A stretch of DNA of 64,000 nucleotides from an uncultured Duncaniella sp. (GCA_910586665.1 CAJUIX010000013.1:1-64000); one strand, 5' to 3'; shown: positions 8,020 through 16,064, counted from the stretch's first letter. The notes: generated by a model from the letters alone, not told the origin. Program-made: numbers and translations.

Positions 8020-9186
8020 TTAGAGATTCTGGCTTTGTTCGTAAATATTGATGAAGATTTCCTTGTCGGCCGGCGTCAGCTCCTTGTGGCGGCGAGCCAT
8101 CATGCGCGAGGCGGTGTCAAAGAATCTGTCGAGAATCACCGGCTTCATCCCCAGGGGGGAGCCTTCGGTGAACGAGGGGAGATAGGTGCGGGGGAAGCCC
8201 GCGCCGTAGAAGTTCACGCCCACACCGATGACGGTAGCGGTGTTGAACATCGTGTTGATGCCCGCCTTGGAGTGGTCGGCCATGATGAGTCCGCAGAATT
8301 GGAGGTCGGTCTTCACGAAGCGCCCTTCGGCCATGCTCCAGAGCTTGACGGGGGCGTAGGTGTTCTTGAGGTTCGAAGCCGTGCAGCCGGCGCCGAGGTT
8401 GCACCACTCGCCGACGACGGCGTTGCCGAGAAATCCGTCGTGGGCCTTGTTGGAGTAGCCGGTCATGACCACGTTGTTGAGCTCGCCTCCCACCTTGCAG
8501 TAGGGGCCGAGGGTGGTCGCGCCGTAGATTTTTCCGCCCATGTTGACCACAGCGTGCTCGCAGAGGGCTATCGGGCCGCGCAGGCAGGCTCCCTCCATGA
8601 TTTCGGCGTCGCGCCCGACGTAGACCGGGCCTTTGGTGACGTTGATGATAGCGCCCTCGACCGTCGCCCCCTCCTCGATGAAGAGCTGCGAGGCTTCGCC
8701 GATGATTCGGCAGGTGTCGCTGAGGGGCTGCGAGCTGCGTCCGGCGGTCAGGCTCTCGAAGTCGCGGCGGAGAGCCTCGTCGTTGGTCATGAAGATGTCA
8801 TAGACATGGTTGAGCGCGAGGGGGGCAGGGCCTTCGTAGCCGACGGTCTCTGTCGGGGTGCCGCTGCCGCGGCTTGCCAGCCGGCGTCCGTCGGCATCCG
8901 TCAGCTCCTGGCCCGGCCGGAGGGCGAGGATGGCGTCGACGAGCGTCGCGTCGGGGTGGATGTTGGCGGCGATGAAGAGGTTGTCGCCGTCGGCGGCCTC
9001 TATCATCGGATATTTGGTGGAGAGATAGTCCTGGGTCGAATATGAGTATGCGCCCGGGATGGCCTTCTGCCATTTTTCGGCCATCGTGGTGATGCCGTGG
9101 CGGATGAGGGCTACGGGACGCGTGAGGGTGAGGGGGAGGAGCGCCGCGCGCGCCTCGACGGGGTCAAAGAGTATGATATTTTTCAT
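8020..9186 (-). CDS. GlmU-like putative sugar nucleotidyltransferase
   Basis: 388 residues. The start MKNIILFDP at 9186 is chosen because a promoter sits just upstream with its start site near 9209; an ATG at 9210 would lie at or before that site. The N-terminal part (FDPVEARAALLPLTLTRP) resembles the GlmU-family nucleotidyltransferase-like domain of Bacteroidota. From about residue 180 the hexapeptide repeats of a left-handed beta-helix are visible (GATVEGAIINVTKGPVYVG and later copies), which usually serve acyltransfer or trimerisation. The classical N-terminal GxGxRM loop of true GlmU is absent, so the reaction is uncertain. A role in nucleotide sugar or envelope precursor formation is the likely reading. 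Coupled to the downstream aminotransferase. Confidence 0.85.
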   Translation of the reverse strand: MKNIILFDPVEARAALLPLTLTRPVALIRHGITTMAEKWQKAIPGAYSYSTQDYLSTKYPMIEAADGDNLFIAANIHPDATLVDAILALRPGQELTDADGRRLASRGSGTPTETVGYEGPAPLALNHVYDIFMTNDEALRRDFESLTAGRSSQPLSDTCRIIGEASQLFIEEGATVEGAIINVTKGPVYVGRDAEIMEGACLRGPIALCEHAVVNMGGKIYGATTLGPYCKVGGELNNVVMTGYSNKAHDGFLGNAVVGEWCNLGAGCTASNLKNTYAPVKLWSMAEGRFVKTDLQFCGLIMADHSKAGINTMFNTATVIGVGVNFYGAGFPRTYLPSFTEGSPLGMKPVILDRFFDTASRMMARRHKELTPADKEIFINIYEQSQNL

Positions 9187-9215
9187 ATTGTCACAACTTA
9201 TGGTGTTCAAGACAA

Positions 9216-9246
9216 CAAAAATACGGATATTTTTCTTTGCAACAAA
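9216..9246 (-). promoter_or_regulatory. Bacteroidota-type promoter for the GlmU-like/aminotransferase operon
   Basis: On the minus strand TTTG (9246-9243) is followed after 19 nt by TATTTTTG (9223-9216), matching the -33/-7 consensus. The expected start site near 9209 gives a leader of about 22 nt before the ATG at 9186. Confidence 0.7.
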
Positions 9247-9256
9247 AAATTTCTCC

Positions 9257-9793
9257 TCACCTCGCCAGATGTGCCGGGCGCAGGATGAAGGGCATTGGCG
9301 CCCGGAGCACTATCGACCGGTCGGACTTCACTCGCCCGAAGGCGGCAGCTGCCTCATCGGGGGTCTTGCATGCGGCGGTGCAGACATAGTAGAGAGGCTC
9401 GCGGGTGTGGACGATAAACGCGCTGTCATAGCCGCCCCCTTGCAGGCGCGCACGCATCTGGCGGGCGTTGAACACCTGCTTGAACTGCCCGACAACCACA
9501 TTGTACTGCCCGATTGACTCACGCGACGAGCCGCCATCCTCCGTGTAGCCTATATACTCCGTGCGCATGGGCATGGTGTCGCCCGCGGCCACGAGGTCAG
9601 AGGTCTTGGCACTGTTGCGGATACGCGCATAGATAGTCGAGTCGACGCCCGACGACTCACGGTTCTTCTGGACCGCCGTCTCGTAGGCCTGACGATAGTT
9701 GCTTTCGGAAGTCTTACAGCCGACAGCCAGCAGCGAAAGCCCCGTCACGACGGGGAGCAGACGCATGAGAGAGGTACAATGTAGTTGTTTCAT
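9257..9793 (-). CDS. SPOR-domain lipoprotein
   Basis: 178 residues. The signal peptide ends in LLAVGC, so this is a lipoprotein. Residues about 95-170 form a SPOR domain (YNVVVGQFKQVFNARQMRAR onward, with the later YYVCTAACKTPDEAAAAF pattern), a fold that binds denuded septal peptidoglycan glycan strands. A role at the division site or in cell wall remodelling is therefore likely. The start codon is the first unit of a 7-nt repeat array that fills the whole gap to ilvA upstream. No separate promoter is visible, so it may be read through from ilvA. Confidence 0.85.
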   Translation of the reverse strand: MKQLHCTSLMRLLPVVTGLSLLAVGCKTSESNYRQAYETAVQKNRESSGVDSTIYARIRNSAKTSDLVAAGDTMPMRTEYIGYTEDGGSSRESIGQYNVVVGQFKQVFNARQMRARLQGGGYDSAFIVHTREPLYYVCTAACKTPDEAAAAFGRVKSDRSIVLRAPMPFILRPAHLAR

Positions 9794-9860
9794 AAACTCT
9801 AAACTCTAAACCTTAAACTCTATACTCTATACTTTAAACTCTATACTGTAAACCTTAAAC
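9791..9860. repeat. Ten-unit 7-nt phased array (NNTAWAC)
   Basis: Ten consecutive 7-nt units in perfect phase. Positions 3, 4, 6 and 7 are constant (T, A, A, C), position 5 is A or T, and positions 1-2 vary (CA, TC, CT, TT, TG). The first unit contains the start codon of the SPOR lipoprotein, and the last unit contains the ilvA stop codon (TAA on the minus strand at 9855-9857). A related array lies at 63.71-63.79 kb. Confidence 0.85.
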
Positions 9861-11057
9861 CACATGATACCCCTTCTCGGCCAAGGCGCTGCGGAGGATT
9901 TCGATATGCTCATTGTTGCGGGTCTCGACTTCGACGCGGATAAGGCAGCCGTTGATAGAGGTGATATGCGAGTTGCGCTCGTGGGTCACGGAGATTATGT
10001 TTGCACCATTCTCTCCGAGCACCTGGCATACGCCTGAGAGCTGGCCCGGCTGGTCGGTGAGGTCGAGAGTCAGAGTGCAGTTGCGGCCGCTCTTCACGAG
10101 GCCGCGGGTGATGACACGGTTGAGTATCGTCACGTCGATATTGCCGCCCGACACCACGCAGACAGTCTTCTTGCCCTTGATAGGCACCTTGTCAAACATG
10201 GCCGCAGCCACCGACACCGCTCCCGCGCCCTCGGCCACGAGCTTCTGCTGCTCGATGAGGGCGAGAATCGCTGCCGCAATCTCATCCTCGCTCACGGTGA
10301 CAATCTCGTCGACATACTTCGAGCAGAACTCGAAGGTGTTCACGCCCGGTTCCTTCACGGCGATGCCGTCGGCAATCGTAGCCACCTTGTCGAGGCGCGT
10401 GCGCTCGCCGTCATGCACCGACTTGTACATCGAGGGAGCGCCCTCGGCCTGCACGCCGTAGACCTTCACGTCGGGGCGGAGCTGCTTGAGCGTGAAAGCG
10501 ATGCCGGCAATCAGACCGCCGCCGCCGATTGGGACAATCACTGCGTCGACATCAGGCATCTCCTCGAGAATCTCGAGCGCGATAGTGCCCTGGCCGGCTA
10601 TCACCTTCAGGTCGTCGAAGGGGTGGATAAACGTGTAACCGTGCTCCTTCTGAAGCTCCAGGGCCTTCTGATAGGCATCGTCATAGACACCCGGGACGAG
10701 GCATACCTCCGCTCCGAGACGCTTCGTGGCCTCGATTTTGGAGATAGGCGCACCCGCCGGGAGGCAGATGAGCGACTTGATGCCGTTGTGGGTCGCGGCG
10801 AGGGCCACACCCTGCGCATGGTTGCCGGCGGAGCAGGCAATGACGCCGTGGGCTTTCTCCTCGGGCGTCAGCTGCGAGATTTTATAGTAGGCACCGCGGA
10901 GCTTGAAGGCTCCCGTGTGCTGGAGGTTCTCAGGTTTCAGATATACCTCTGATTCGGGATTGATTTTCGGCACCCCGATGAGGCGGGGATGACGTGCGAC
11001 ATCGCGGAGCACCTGCGCGGCGCGATATACTTCTGAAATTTCCAATGTGTCACTCAT
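9855..11057 (-). CDS. ilvA: Threonine ammonia-lyase (threonine deaminase) with ACT domain
   Basis: Converts threonine to 2-oxobutyrate and ammonia, the first step towards isoleucine. It is 400 residues long, fold-type II PLP. Lys52 in FKLRGAYYK is the cofactor lysine, SAGNHAQGVA is the Asn loop, and GGGGLIAG binds the PLP phosphate. A single C-terminal ACT domain (about residues 325-400, TLTLDLTDQPGQLSGVCQVL onward) suggests amino-acid regulation, as in the shorter IlvA/TdcB-type enzymes of this phylum. A well-formed promoter lies at 11095-11126. The final codons and stop lie inside the edge of a 7-nt repeat array. Isolated from other ilv genes in this window. Confidence 0.93.
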   Translation of the reverse strand: MSDTLEISEVYRAAQVLRDVARHPRLIGVPKINPESEVYLKPENLQHTGAFKLRGAYYKISQLTPEEKAHGVIACSAGNHAQGVALAATHNGIKSLICLPAGAPISKIEATKRLGAEVCLVPGVYDDAYQKALELQKEHGYTFIHPFDDLKVIAGQGTIALEILEEMPDVDAVIVPIGGGGLIAGIAFTLKQLRPDVKVYGVQAEGAPSMYKSVHDGERTRLDKVATIADGIAVKEPGVNTFEFCSKYVDEIVTVSEDEIAAAILALIEQQKLVAEGAGAVSVAAAMFDKVPIKGKKTVCVVSGGNIDVTILNRVITRGLVKSGRNCTLTLDLTDQPGQLSGVCQVLGENGANIISVTHERNSHITSINGCLIRVEVETRNNEHIEILRSALAEKGYHVV

Positions 11058-11094
11058 GGCGATATGCGTGTAAAGTGTAATGTATATATTTGCG

Positions 11095-11126
11095 CAAATT
11101 TAAAAAATCCCTCCCGATTCACCAAA
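11095..11126 (-). promoter_or_regulatory. Bacteroidota-type promoter for ilvA
   Basis: Minus strand: TTTG (11126-11123), a 20-nt spacer, then TAAATTTG (11102-11095). It is an exact match to TTTG-N19-21-TAnnTTTG, with a predicted leader of about 30 nt to the ilvA ATG. Confidence 0.8.
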
Positions 11127-11150
11127 ATAAAAATTCCCGCCCGGCATGAT

Positions 11151-11182
11151 AAAGGCCCGCATCGCTTCCGACGCGGGCCTTT
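11151..11182 (-). terminator. Terminator between trxA and the ilvA promoter
   Basis: AAAGGCCCGC (11151-11160) and GCGGGCCTTT (11173-11182) form a perfect 10-bp stem. It lies 60 bp after the thioredoxin stop and ends that transcript; the A/T ends could serve both strands. Confidence 0.8.
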
Positions 11183-11241
11183 CGCTTATTCAGGTCTTGT
11201 TTTCGAGCTTAAAAATTGTCTGTGCCGCACGGGCTTCGGGA

Positions 11242-11550
11242 CTATTTGCCCGGCTGCTCCTGGATGCGGAGCTTGTCCTCCAGGATTTCGAGCTGCTGAA
11301 GGCCCGACGCACGCCACTGCGGTTCACCGTTCTTGAAGATGATGAGGGTCGGGACGCTGCGGATCTGGTACTTGGCCGACAGGTCGGGATTGCGGTCGAC
11401 GTCGACCTTGACGATGTTTGCCGTATCGCCCACTTTGTTTTTAAGCTCTTCCAGGATAGGGCCCTGCATCTTGCACGGGCCGCACCATGTGGCGAAGAAG
11501 TCCACGAGGGTGGGCTTGTCGCTGTTGATTATTTCATTGAAATCATTCAT
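11242..11550 (-). CDS. trxA: Thioredoxin
   Basis: A 102-residue classical thioredoxin without a signal peptide. The active site WCGPC is at residues 22-26, the cis-proline loop is in SVPTLIIF, and the buried charged residues of the fold are present (DFFATWCGPCK, VDVDRN). It reduces cytoplasmic disulfides using thioredoxin reductase. It lies 52 bp after birA on the same strand and may share its transcript. A hairpin terminator follows. Confidence 0.95.
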   Translation of the reverse strand: MNDFNEIINSDKPTLVDFFATWCGPCKMQGPILEELKNKVGDTANIVKVDVDRNPDLSAKYQIRSVPTLIIFKNGEPQWRASGLQQLEILEDKLRIQEQPGK

Positions 11551-11602
11551 AATTCAGAAGTTTTTAAGTGCCTTTATAACACGACAGCCTCCGCGAATGT
11601 TT

Positions 11603-12382
11603 TCATAATAAAGATTCTTTAACCACCGCACTGATTTCCTTGAAGCGATATGAGCGCTCCTCGCCTGTGGTCAGCAGGAGGGTGATGACACCGTCGGGCG
11701 CCACGGAGCGTATACGGGCCTCGATCATCTCGCCGCGCAGGTTGTCGCGGTATGGGTAGAAGCCATCCGTGCGCCAGAGCGACGCGAAGTATAGCCGTCC
11801 GAGCCGCTCGACTCCCTCCTCACGACCTCTCACGACATCGTCAACCACCTCGTCGACCATGCTGAGAATCTCTGCGCCGATTTCAGTCATCAGATTATAA
11901 ATCGGGAAGCAGCGGCCCGTAATCTGGCGCATCGACACCGGGTTTGGCGCATCGGAGAGGAAGCGCTCCTGGTTGACATTGATGCCTATGCCGACTATCG
12001 AATGGTTGATGCCGGTCGAAGTGATACTGTTTTCAATCAGTATGCCGCAGATTTTCCTGTCGCCGTAATAGATATCGTTGGGCCACTTGATGCTCACACA
12101 CTCTCCGCAACGGCATGGGAGATAGGAGTGCAGCACCTTGACAATGGCCAGCGAGACAGCCTCGGAAATCACAAACTGGCGCGCCGGGTGAAGCCCCTTC
12201 GGGCGCAGCAGCAACGACATGGTTATATTCTCCCCGGGAGCCGCCTCCCAGGAGTTGCCCCTCTGCCCGCGCCCAGCCGTCTGACAGCGGGTGCTCACGA
12301 CAGTTCCGTGGTCGCACTCCCCGGCCATAGCGGCAAGAGCCGAGTTGGTCGACACACACTCGTCAAGCTCGATAAAATTCAT
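11603..12382 (-). CDS. birA: Biotin--[acetyl-CoA-carboxylase] ligase
   Basis: Makes biotinyl-AMP and transfers biotin to the carrier lysine of biotin-dependent carboxylases. The 259-residue protein carries only the catalytic domain and a short C-terminal domain. It lacks the DNA-binding helix-turn-helix, so it is not a BirA-type repressor. Visible motifs are STNSALA near the N-terminus, the biotin/AMP loop GRGQRGNSW, and KWPNDI with the catalytic lysine, followed by GIGINVNQ. A 20-bp palindrome sits 28 bp upstream of the start, in the gap to tsaE. Confidence 0.93.
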   Translation of the reverse strand: MNFIELDECVSTNSALAAMAGECDHGTVVSTRCQTAGRGQRGNSWEAAPGENITMSLLLRPKGLHPARQFVISEAVSLAIVKVLHSYLPCRCGECVSIKWPNDIYYGDRKICGILIENSITSTGINHSIVGIGINVNQERFLSDAPNPVSMRQITGRCFPIYNLMTEIGAEILSMVDEVVDDVVRGREEGVERLGRLYFASLWRTDGFYPYRDNLRGEMIEARIRSVAPDGVITLLLTTGEERSYRFKEISAVVKESLL

Positions 12383-12409
12383 AGATAAATATAATCACAG
12401 TGTGCGTAG

Positions 12410-12429
12410 GGACGCTTTTAAAAGCGTCC
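12410..12429. repeat. GGACGC palindrome, copy a
   Basis: A perfect 20-bp palindrome, GGACGCTTTT/AAAAGCGTCC, preceded by GTAG. An identical copy lies 80 bp away at 12490-12509, and both are close to a GTGTG motif. Located between birA and tsaE. Confidence 0.75.
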
Positions 12430-12489
12430 ACAACATACGATTGTAATTCACATGTATTATGACGATTGTAACATCATGCAGTGTGATGC

Positions 12490-12509
12490 GGACGCTTTTA
12501 AAAGCGTCC
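12490..12509. repeat. GGACGC palindrome, copy b
   Basis: Identical 20-bp palindrome followed by CTACA, 9 bp downstream of the tsaE stop. It could act as a terminator for tsaE or be part of a repeat family with copies at 12.99 and 43.72 kb. Confidence 0.75.
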
Positions 12510-12518
12510 CTACAGTCC

Positions 12519-12944
12519 TCAACCGATAGTCAGGCAACGACCTCCGTCGGGCAGAACGTCGATTTTAACCCTGACGGTGTCGTCGGGCAGAATATCCTCC
12601 ACGCGGTCAGGCCATTCTATCAGGCAGAGCGCGCCCGAATCGAGATAATCCTCGATACCTATGTCGAAAGCCTGCTCGAGATTCTCAATGCGGTAGAGAT
12701 CGAAGTGATATATCAGCTCGGCAGTAGTGTCGGAGCGATACTCGTTGATTATCGAGAAAGTCGGGGAGCCGGTCGGGTCCTCCTCCACGCCCAAAGCGCG
12801 GCAGAGCGCATTGATAAACGTCGTCTTGCCCGCGCCCATCTCGCCGTCGAAGGCATAGACGGTCGCATCGTCCATGAGGCTTAGAAATTCATGAGCCGCC
12901 TCGGGCAGCGCCTCTATCGAGGGAATCATTATCTGTTTCTTCAT
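12519..12944 (-). CDS. tsaE: tRNA threonylcarbamoyladenosine biosynthesis ATPase TsaE
   Basis: A 141-residue P-loop ATPase that works with TsaB and TsaD to make t6A37 on ANN-decoding tRNAs. The Walker A motif is GEMGAGKTT at residues 34-42, followed by the family motifs SPTFSIINEY and HFDLYRIE, and the tryptophan-containing LIEWPDR near the C-terminus. Length and motif order are standard. Palindromic repeats lie on both sides. The small ATPase is commonly found next to PorX-type response regulator genes in Bacteroidota, as here with a TlpA-like gene between. Confidence 0.93.
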   Translation of the reverse strand: MKKQIMIPSIEALPEAAHEFLSLMDDATVYAFDGEMGAGKTTFINALCRALGVEEDPTGSPTFSIINEYRSDTTAELIYHFDLYRIENLEQAFDIGIEDYLDSGALCLIEWPDRVEDILPDDTVRVKIDVLPDGGRCLTIG

Positions 12945-12983
12945 AAATAATAATTGATTTAATCTGTCATAATTGTAATGTCT

Positions 12984-13004
12984 GTAGGGACGCGGCGTGC
13001 CGCG
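12984..13004. repeat. GTAGGGACGC hairpin, copy c
   Basis: GTAGGGACGCGGC followed by GT and GCCGCG: the same left end as the palindromes at 12.41 kb but a different loop. It lies 17 bp beyond the stop of the TlpA-like gene and could end its transcript. Confidence 0.55.
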
Positions 13005-13021
13005 TATGCCGAATAAAAAAC

Positions 13022-14101
13022 TTATTTATTCACCCCGAGATATGATTCGACAGTCCTAACGAGGCCGTCACCTCTCAACTGGCGTGCCAGGATAGTTCCG
13101 TCGGGGCCGAAAAGAATTATCATCGGGATTGAATCAAAACCATATAATTGCATCGGGGTATCTCCGCTACCAAGCATCTGAGGCCACGGCGTAGGAGTCT
13201 TGGCGAGCCAGCTTTTCATCTTATCTCTGTCCTCCCACACCTGCACTCCGAGGATTTCAAAATCTTCACGGTCCTTATATTTTTCATATAAAGGCGCAAG
13301 GACATCGGCCGCCTCTTTGCGACAGGGGCCACACCATGTAGCCCAGAAATCTACCAGGACATACTTCCCTTTACCGATATAATCAGAGAAACGCACCTTA
13401 TTTCCTTCGATATTTTCAGCCTCGAAATCAGTGAAAGGTTTACCGACAGCCGACCGCTCCATGCTCTTATATTTACTATCGAATCTCCCAGCCATTCGCC
13501 TATCTTTAAGGTATTGCGGCAGGGAGGCATAGAAGTCGTTCCATAGCTTCGGAGTGAGGGTGTATGTTGAGCCATATTCCATTAATGCGGCCTCTCCGAC
13601 TCCGTCAGGATTGTTCCAAGCGGTAGATTTGATATTTTCAAGATATGGTTTAAGCGCCATTCCCCCCGCTTTCCTAAACATGATTTCCTTCTCTGATTCC
13701 GGGATTTGCAATTTCCCAATAGAATCCCGCAGGATTTCAAGCCTGCCATACAGATTGTTCTTACTTTCCACCAACTTGACTATACCGTCATTCAAGTGTC
13801 CGTTAGGCTTGGAGAAGTGAGTTTCAAAATCGACCCATACAGTATCTTTTTCCAACACACAATTCGAGTATTGCTTCCCGGATTCAATGCGCACAAAGGC
13901 CTGTCGGTCATATTGTCCCTCAAATAGGAACTTCTTATTGACGACCATAGCCGAATCAATATTTTTCCTTATGTCATAGTCATACATATATACCTTCTCA
14001 CCGTCCGGCACTTCCAATTCACCCACGACGACATAATCCGTCGCATTGGCACTGAGGCCATACGCGAGAGATAAAACTAATGTGACAAATAACTTCTCCA
14101 T
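13022..14101 (-). CDS. TlpA-like thiol-disulfide oxidoreductase with DUF4369-type N-terminus
   Basis: 359 residues from the ATG at 14101; a TTG two codons upstream is in frame but less likely. A signal peptide (LVLSLAYGLSANA) directs it to the periplasm. Residues about 20-120 resemble the DUF4369 beta-domain that precedes many Bacteroidota thioredoxins (GELEVPDGEKVYMYDYDIRK). The C-terminal thioredoxin domain has FWATWCGPCRKEA, with the CxxC active site. The probable role is periplasmic disulfide reduction. The sequence is clearly richer in A/T than its neighbours, which suggests a different history. It follows porX by 16 bp and is probably cotranscribed. Confidence 0.9.
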   Translation of the reverse strand: MEKLFVTLVLSLAYGLSANATDYVVVGELEVPDGEKVYMYDYDIRKNIDSAMVVNKKFLFEGQYDRQAFVRIESGKQYSNCVLEKDTVWVDFETHFSKPNGHLNDGIVKLVESKNNLYGRLEILRDSIGKLQIPESEKEIMFRKAGGMALKPYLENIKSTAWNNPDGVGEAALMEYGSTYTLTPKLWNDFYASLPQYLKDRRMAGRFDSKYKSMERSAVGKPFTDFEAENIEGNKVRFSDYIGKGKYVLVDFWATWCGPCRKEAADVLAPLYEKYKDREDFEILGVQVWEDRDKMKSWLAKTPTPWPQMLGSGDTPMQLYGFDSIPMIILFGPDGTILARQLRGDGLVRTVESYLGVNK

Positions 14102-14117
14102 ATCCAATTTATTTCAT

Positions 14118-15665
14118 TTATTTCGCTGAAAGCGTAATCAGGGGCACGAGCATCTCCTCGGGCGAGATGCCGCCGTGCTGGAAGGTGCCGTCGTAATACT
14201 GCACATAGTAGTTATAGTTGTTCGGATAGGCGAAAAAGTCGCGCCCGGTCGCAAAAATGTATGTCGACGAGACGTTGGGCGCCGGAAGACCGAGCTTCGC
14301 GGGATTCTTCACCTCATAGACCTGCTTGGGGTTATAGGCGAGGTTCTTGCCGATCTTGTAGCGCAGGTTGGTATTGGTATTCTTGTCCCCCACGACCTTT
14401 ACGGGGTTGTCGACTCGGACTGTGCCGTGGTCGGTGGTGAGGATAATCTTGTAGCCCTTCGCGGCGATGCGGCGGAAAATCTCTATAGCCGACGAATGGC
14501 GGAACCACGACTCCGACAGCGAGCGGTAGGCAGCGTTGGTCGAGGCCAGCTCGCGTATCATCTTCGACTCCGTGCGCGCATGGGAGAGCATGTCGATGAA
14601 GTTGAACACTATCACGTTCAGGTCATTCGACAGGAGGTTGGAAAACTCGCGCAACAGCTTCTCGCCGGCGGCAGAGTCGTTGATTTTCGTGTAGGAGAAC
14701 TTGCACTGGCGGCGGTAGCGCTCAAACTGAGTGGCCACCAAGGGTGACTCGTTGAGATTCTTCCCCTCGGGAGAGTCCTCGTCGACCCACAGCTCGGGAA
14801 ACATTGTGGCTATATCCTTCGGCATCAGCCCGGAGAAGATAGCGTTGCGGGCATACTGGGTCGCCGTCGGGAGTATCGAGCAGTAAAGCTCCTCGCGGAA
14901 GTTGAAACTGTCGGCAAGCAGGGGCTTCACCGCCGCCCACTGGTCGAGGCGGAAGTTATCAATCAGTATGAAGAACAGCTTCTCGCCCGCGTCGAGCATC
15001 GGGAAGACGTGGGTCTTGAAAATATCGGGCGACATGACCGGGCGCCCCTCCGACTGCGGCGCCGTGATCCAGCGCTCGTAGTTGTTCTTGACAAATTTTG
15101 CGAAGGCTACGCCCGCATCCTTGCGCTGCATTTCGAGAAGCTCATCCATCTGCGTGTCGGCAGCCGAGAGCTGCATCTCCCAGTGCACCAGCAGGCGGTA
15201 AAGCTCCATCCAGTCGGCCATAGTCGACGCGGAGTCAATCATCGAGGAGATGCGGGCGAACTCCTGGCGGTAGTCGCTGCCCGTCTGCGACGACACAAGC
15301 TCGTCGGAATGAAGATTTTTCTTGATTGAGAGCAGAATCTGCTTCGGATTCACGGGCTTTATGAGATAGTCGGCAATCTTGCTCCCGACAGCCTGGTCCA
15401 TGATGTTTTCCTCCTCGCTCTTGGTAATCATGATTACCGGGATATGTGGAGCGACGAGCTTTATCCTCTGCAAGGTCTCCAGGCCGGTCAGACCCGGCAT
15501 GTTCTCATCGAGAATGATAAGGTCAAAATCCTGTTCGTCCACGAGGGCGAGGGCATCGGCACCGCTGCACGCGGTCACCACGTCGTAGCCCTTCCCCTTC
15601 AGGAAAAGAATATGCGGTTTCAGCAGGTCGATTTCATCATCTGCCCAAAGTATAGTCGAGGCCAT
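14118..15665 (-). CDS. porX: PorX-type response regulator with PglZ/alkaline-phosphatase-like effector domain
   Basis: 515 residues, close to the P. gingivalis PorX length. The receiver domain occupies residues 1-120: acidic pair DD at 9-10, phosphoacceptor Asp53 in LILDENMPG, and the conserved lysine in YLIKPVN. A helical linker leads to a PglZ-type alkaline phosphatase superfamily domain (about 210-515) with metal-site motifs ILIDNFRLDQW and TTDHGTVRVD. PorX is known to act with the PorY sensor kinase and to control type IX secretion genes and motor function; the enzymatic domain hydrolyses nucleotides. Its neighbour PorW supports this assignment. The 5' region holds three 17-bp direct repeats. 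Confidence 0.92.
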   Translation of the reverse strand: MASTILWADDEIDLLKPHILFLKGKGYDVVTACSGADALALVDEQDFDLIILDENMPGLTGLETLQRIKLVAPHIPVIMITKSEEENIMDQAVGSKIADYLIKPVNPKQILLSIKKNLHSDELVSSQTGSDYRQEFARISSMIDSASTMADWMELYRLLVHWEMQLSAADTQMDELLEMQRKDAGVAFAKFVKNNYERWITAPQSEGRPVMSPDIFKTHVFPMLDAGEKLFFILIDNFRLDQWAAVKPLLADSFNFREELYCSILPTATQYARNAIFSGLMPKDIATMFPELWVDEDSPEGKNLNESPLVATQFERYRRQCKFSYTKINDSAAGEKLLREFSNLLSNDLNVIVFNFIDMLSHARTESKMIRELASTNAAYRSLSESWFRHSSAIEIFRRIAAKGYKIILTTDHGTVRVDNPVKVVGDKNTNTNLRYKIGKNLAYNPKQVYEVKNPAKLGLPAPNVSSTYIFATGRDFFAYPNNYNYYVQYYDGTFQHGGISPEEMLVPLITLSAK

Positions 15666-15696
15666 CTTAATATCGTATTACCAAATCTTAATCTAC

Positions 15697-15757
15697 TAAT
15701 TCTGTTTAATGCAGATATTAATTCTGTTTAATGCAAAAACTAATTCTGTTTAATGCA
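15697..15757. repeat. Three 17-bp direct repeats upstream of porX
   Basis: TAATTCTGTTTAATGCA occurs exactly three times, at 15697-15713, 15719-15735 and 15741-15757, with a constant 22-bp period. The nearest copy is 32 bp from the porX ATG. The period of about two helical turns would put repeated sites on one face of the DNA. Confidence 0.8.
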
Positions 15758-15763
15758 AATTTA
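15756..15763 (-). promoter_or_regulatory. Possible -7 element for porX
   Basis: Minus-strand TAAATTTG overlaps the distal end of the third repeat. A start site near 15750 would place the direct repeats in the 5' leader. No TTTG -33 element is found at the expected distance, so confidence is low. Confidence 0.4.
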
Positions 15764-15832
15764 CTACTAAATTCCCAATAAACCACCCCTCACCACACAT
15801 TTATACCAAGCTTAACGATTTTTTATATGATA

Positions 15833-16064
15833 GGTCGAAGACCGCAGGCAAGAGAAACCCCAGGGTAAGCGAAGGCCGCAGGCCGTAGCGATGCCTGGGG
15901 CCAGGAAAGAGCAGAGCCGCTCATGGCTCGGAGAGCCTGGTCATTCTGATGATTAGCATCTTCGATGCATGGCCATATCCATGCGCCCTAATACCCCAGG
16001 CATCGCTACGGCCTGCGGCCTTCGCTTACCCTGGGGTTTCTCCTGCATAGGCTCTTCGAGCCAT
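15833..16064. repeat. Interspersed palindromic element, copy 2 (two inverted cores)
   Basis: Two 43-bp CCCCAGG...CCTGGGG cores in opposite orientation, at 15858-15900 and 15994-16036. Between them lie GGCTC-GGA-GAGCC and GCATC-TTC-GATGC hairpins, and GGTC-GAA-GACC and GGCTC-TTC-GAGCC hairpins bound the element. This is the largest copy in the window and fills most of the 445-bp gap between porX and porW. No gene is seen in it. Confidence 0.85.

Noticed and set aside
11603..12382. BirA as a biotin-operon repressor
   Set aside because: The N-terminal DNA-binding domain is absent; the protein starts directly with the ligase domain.
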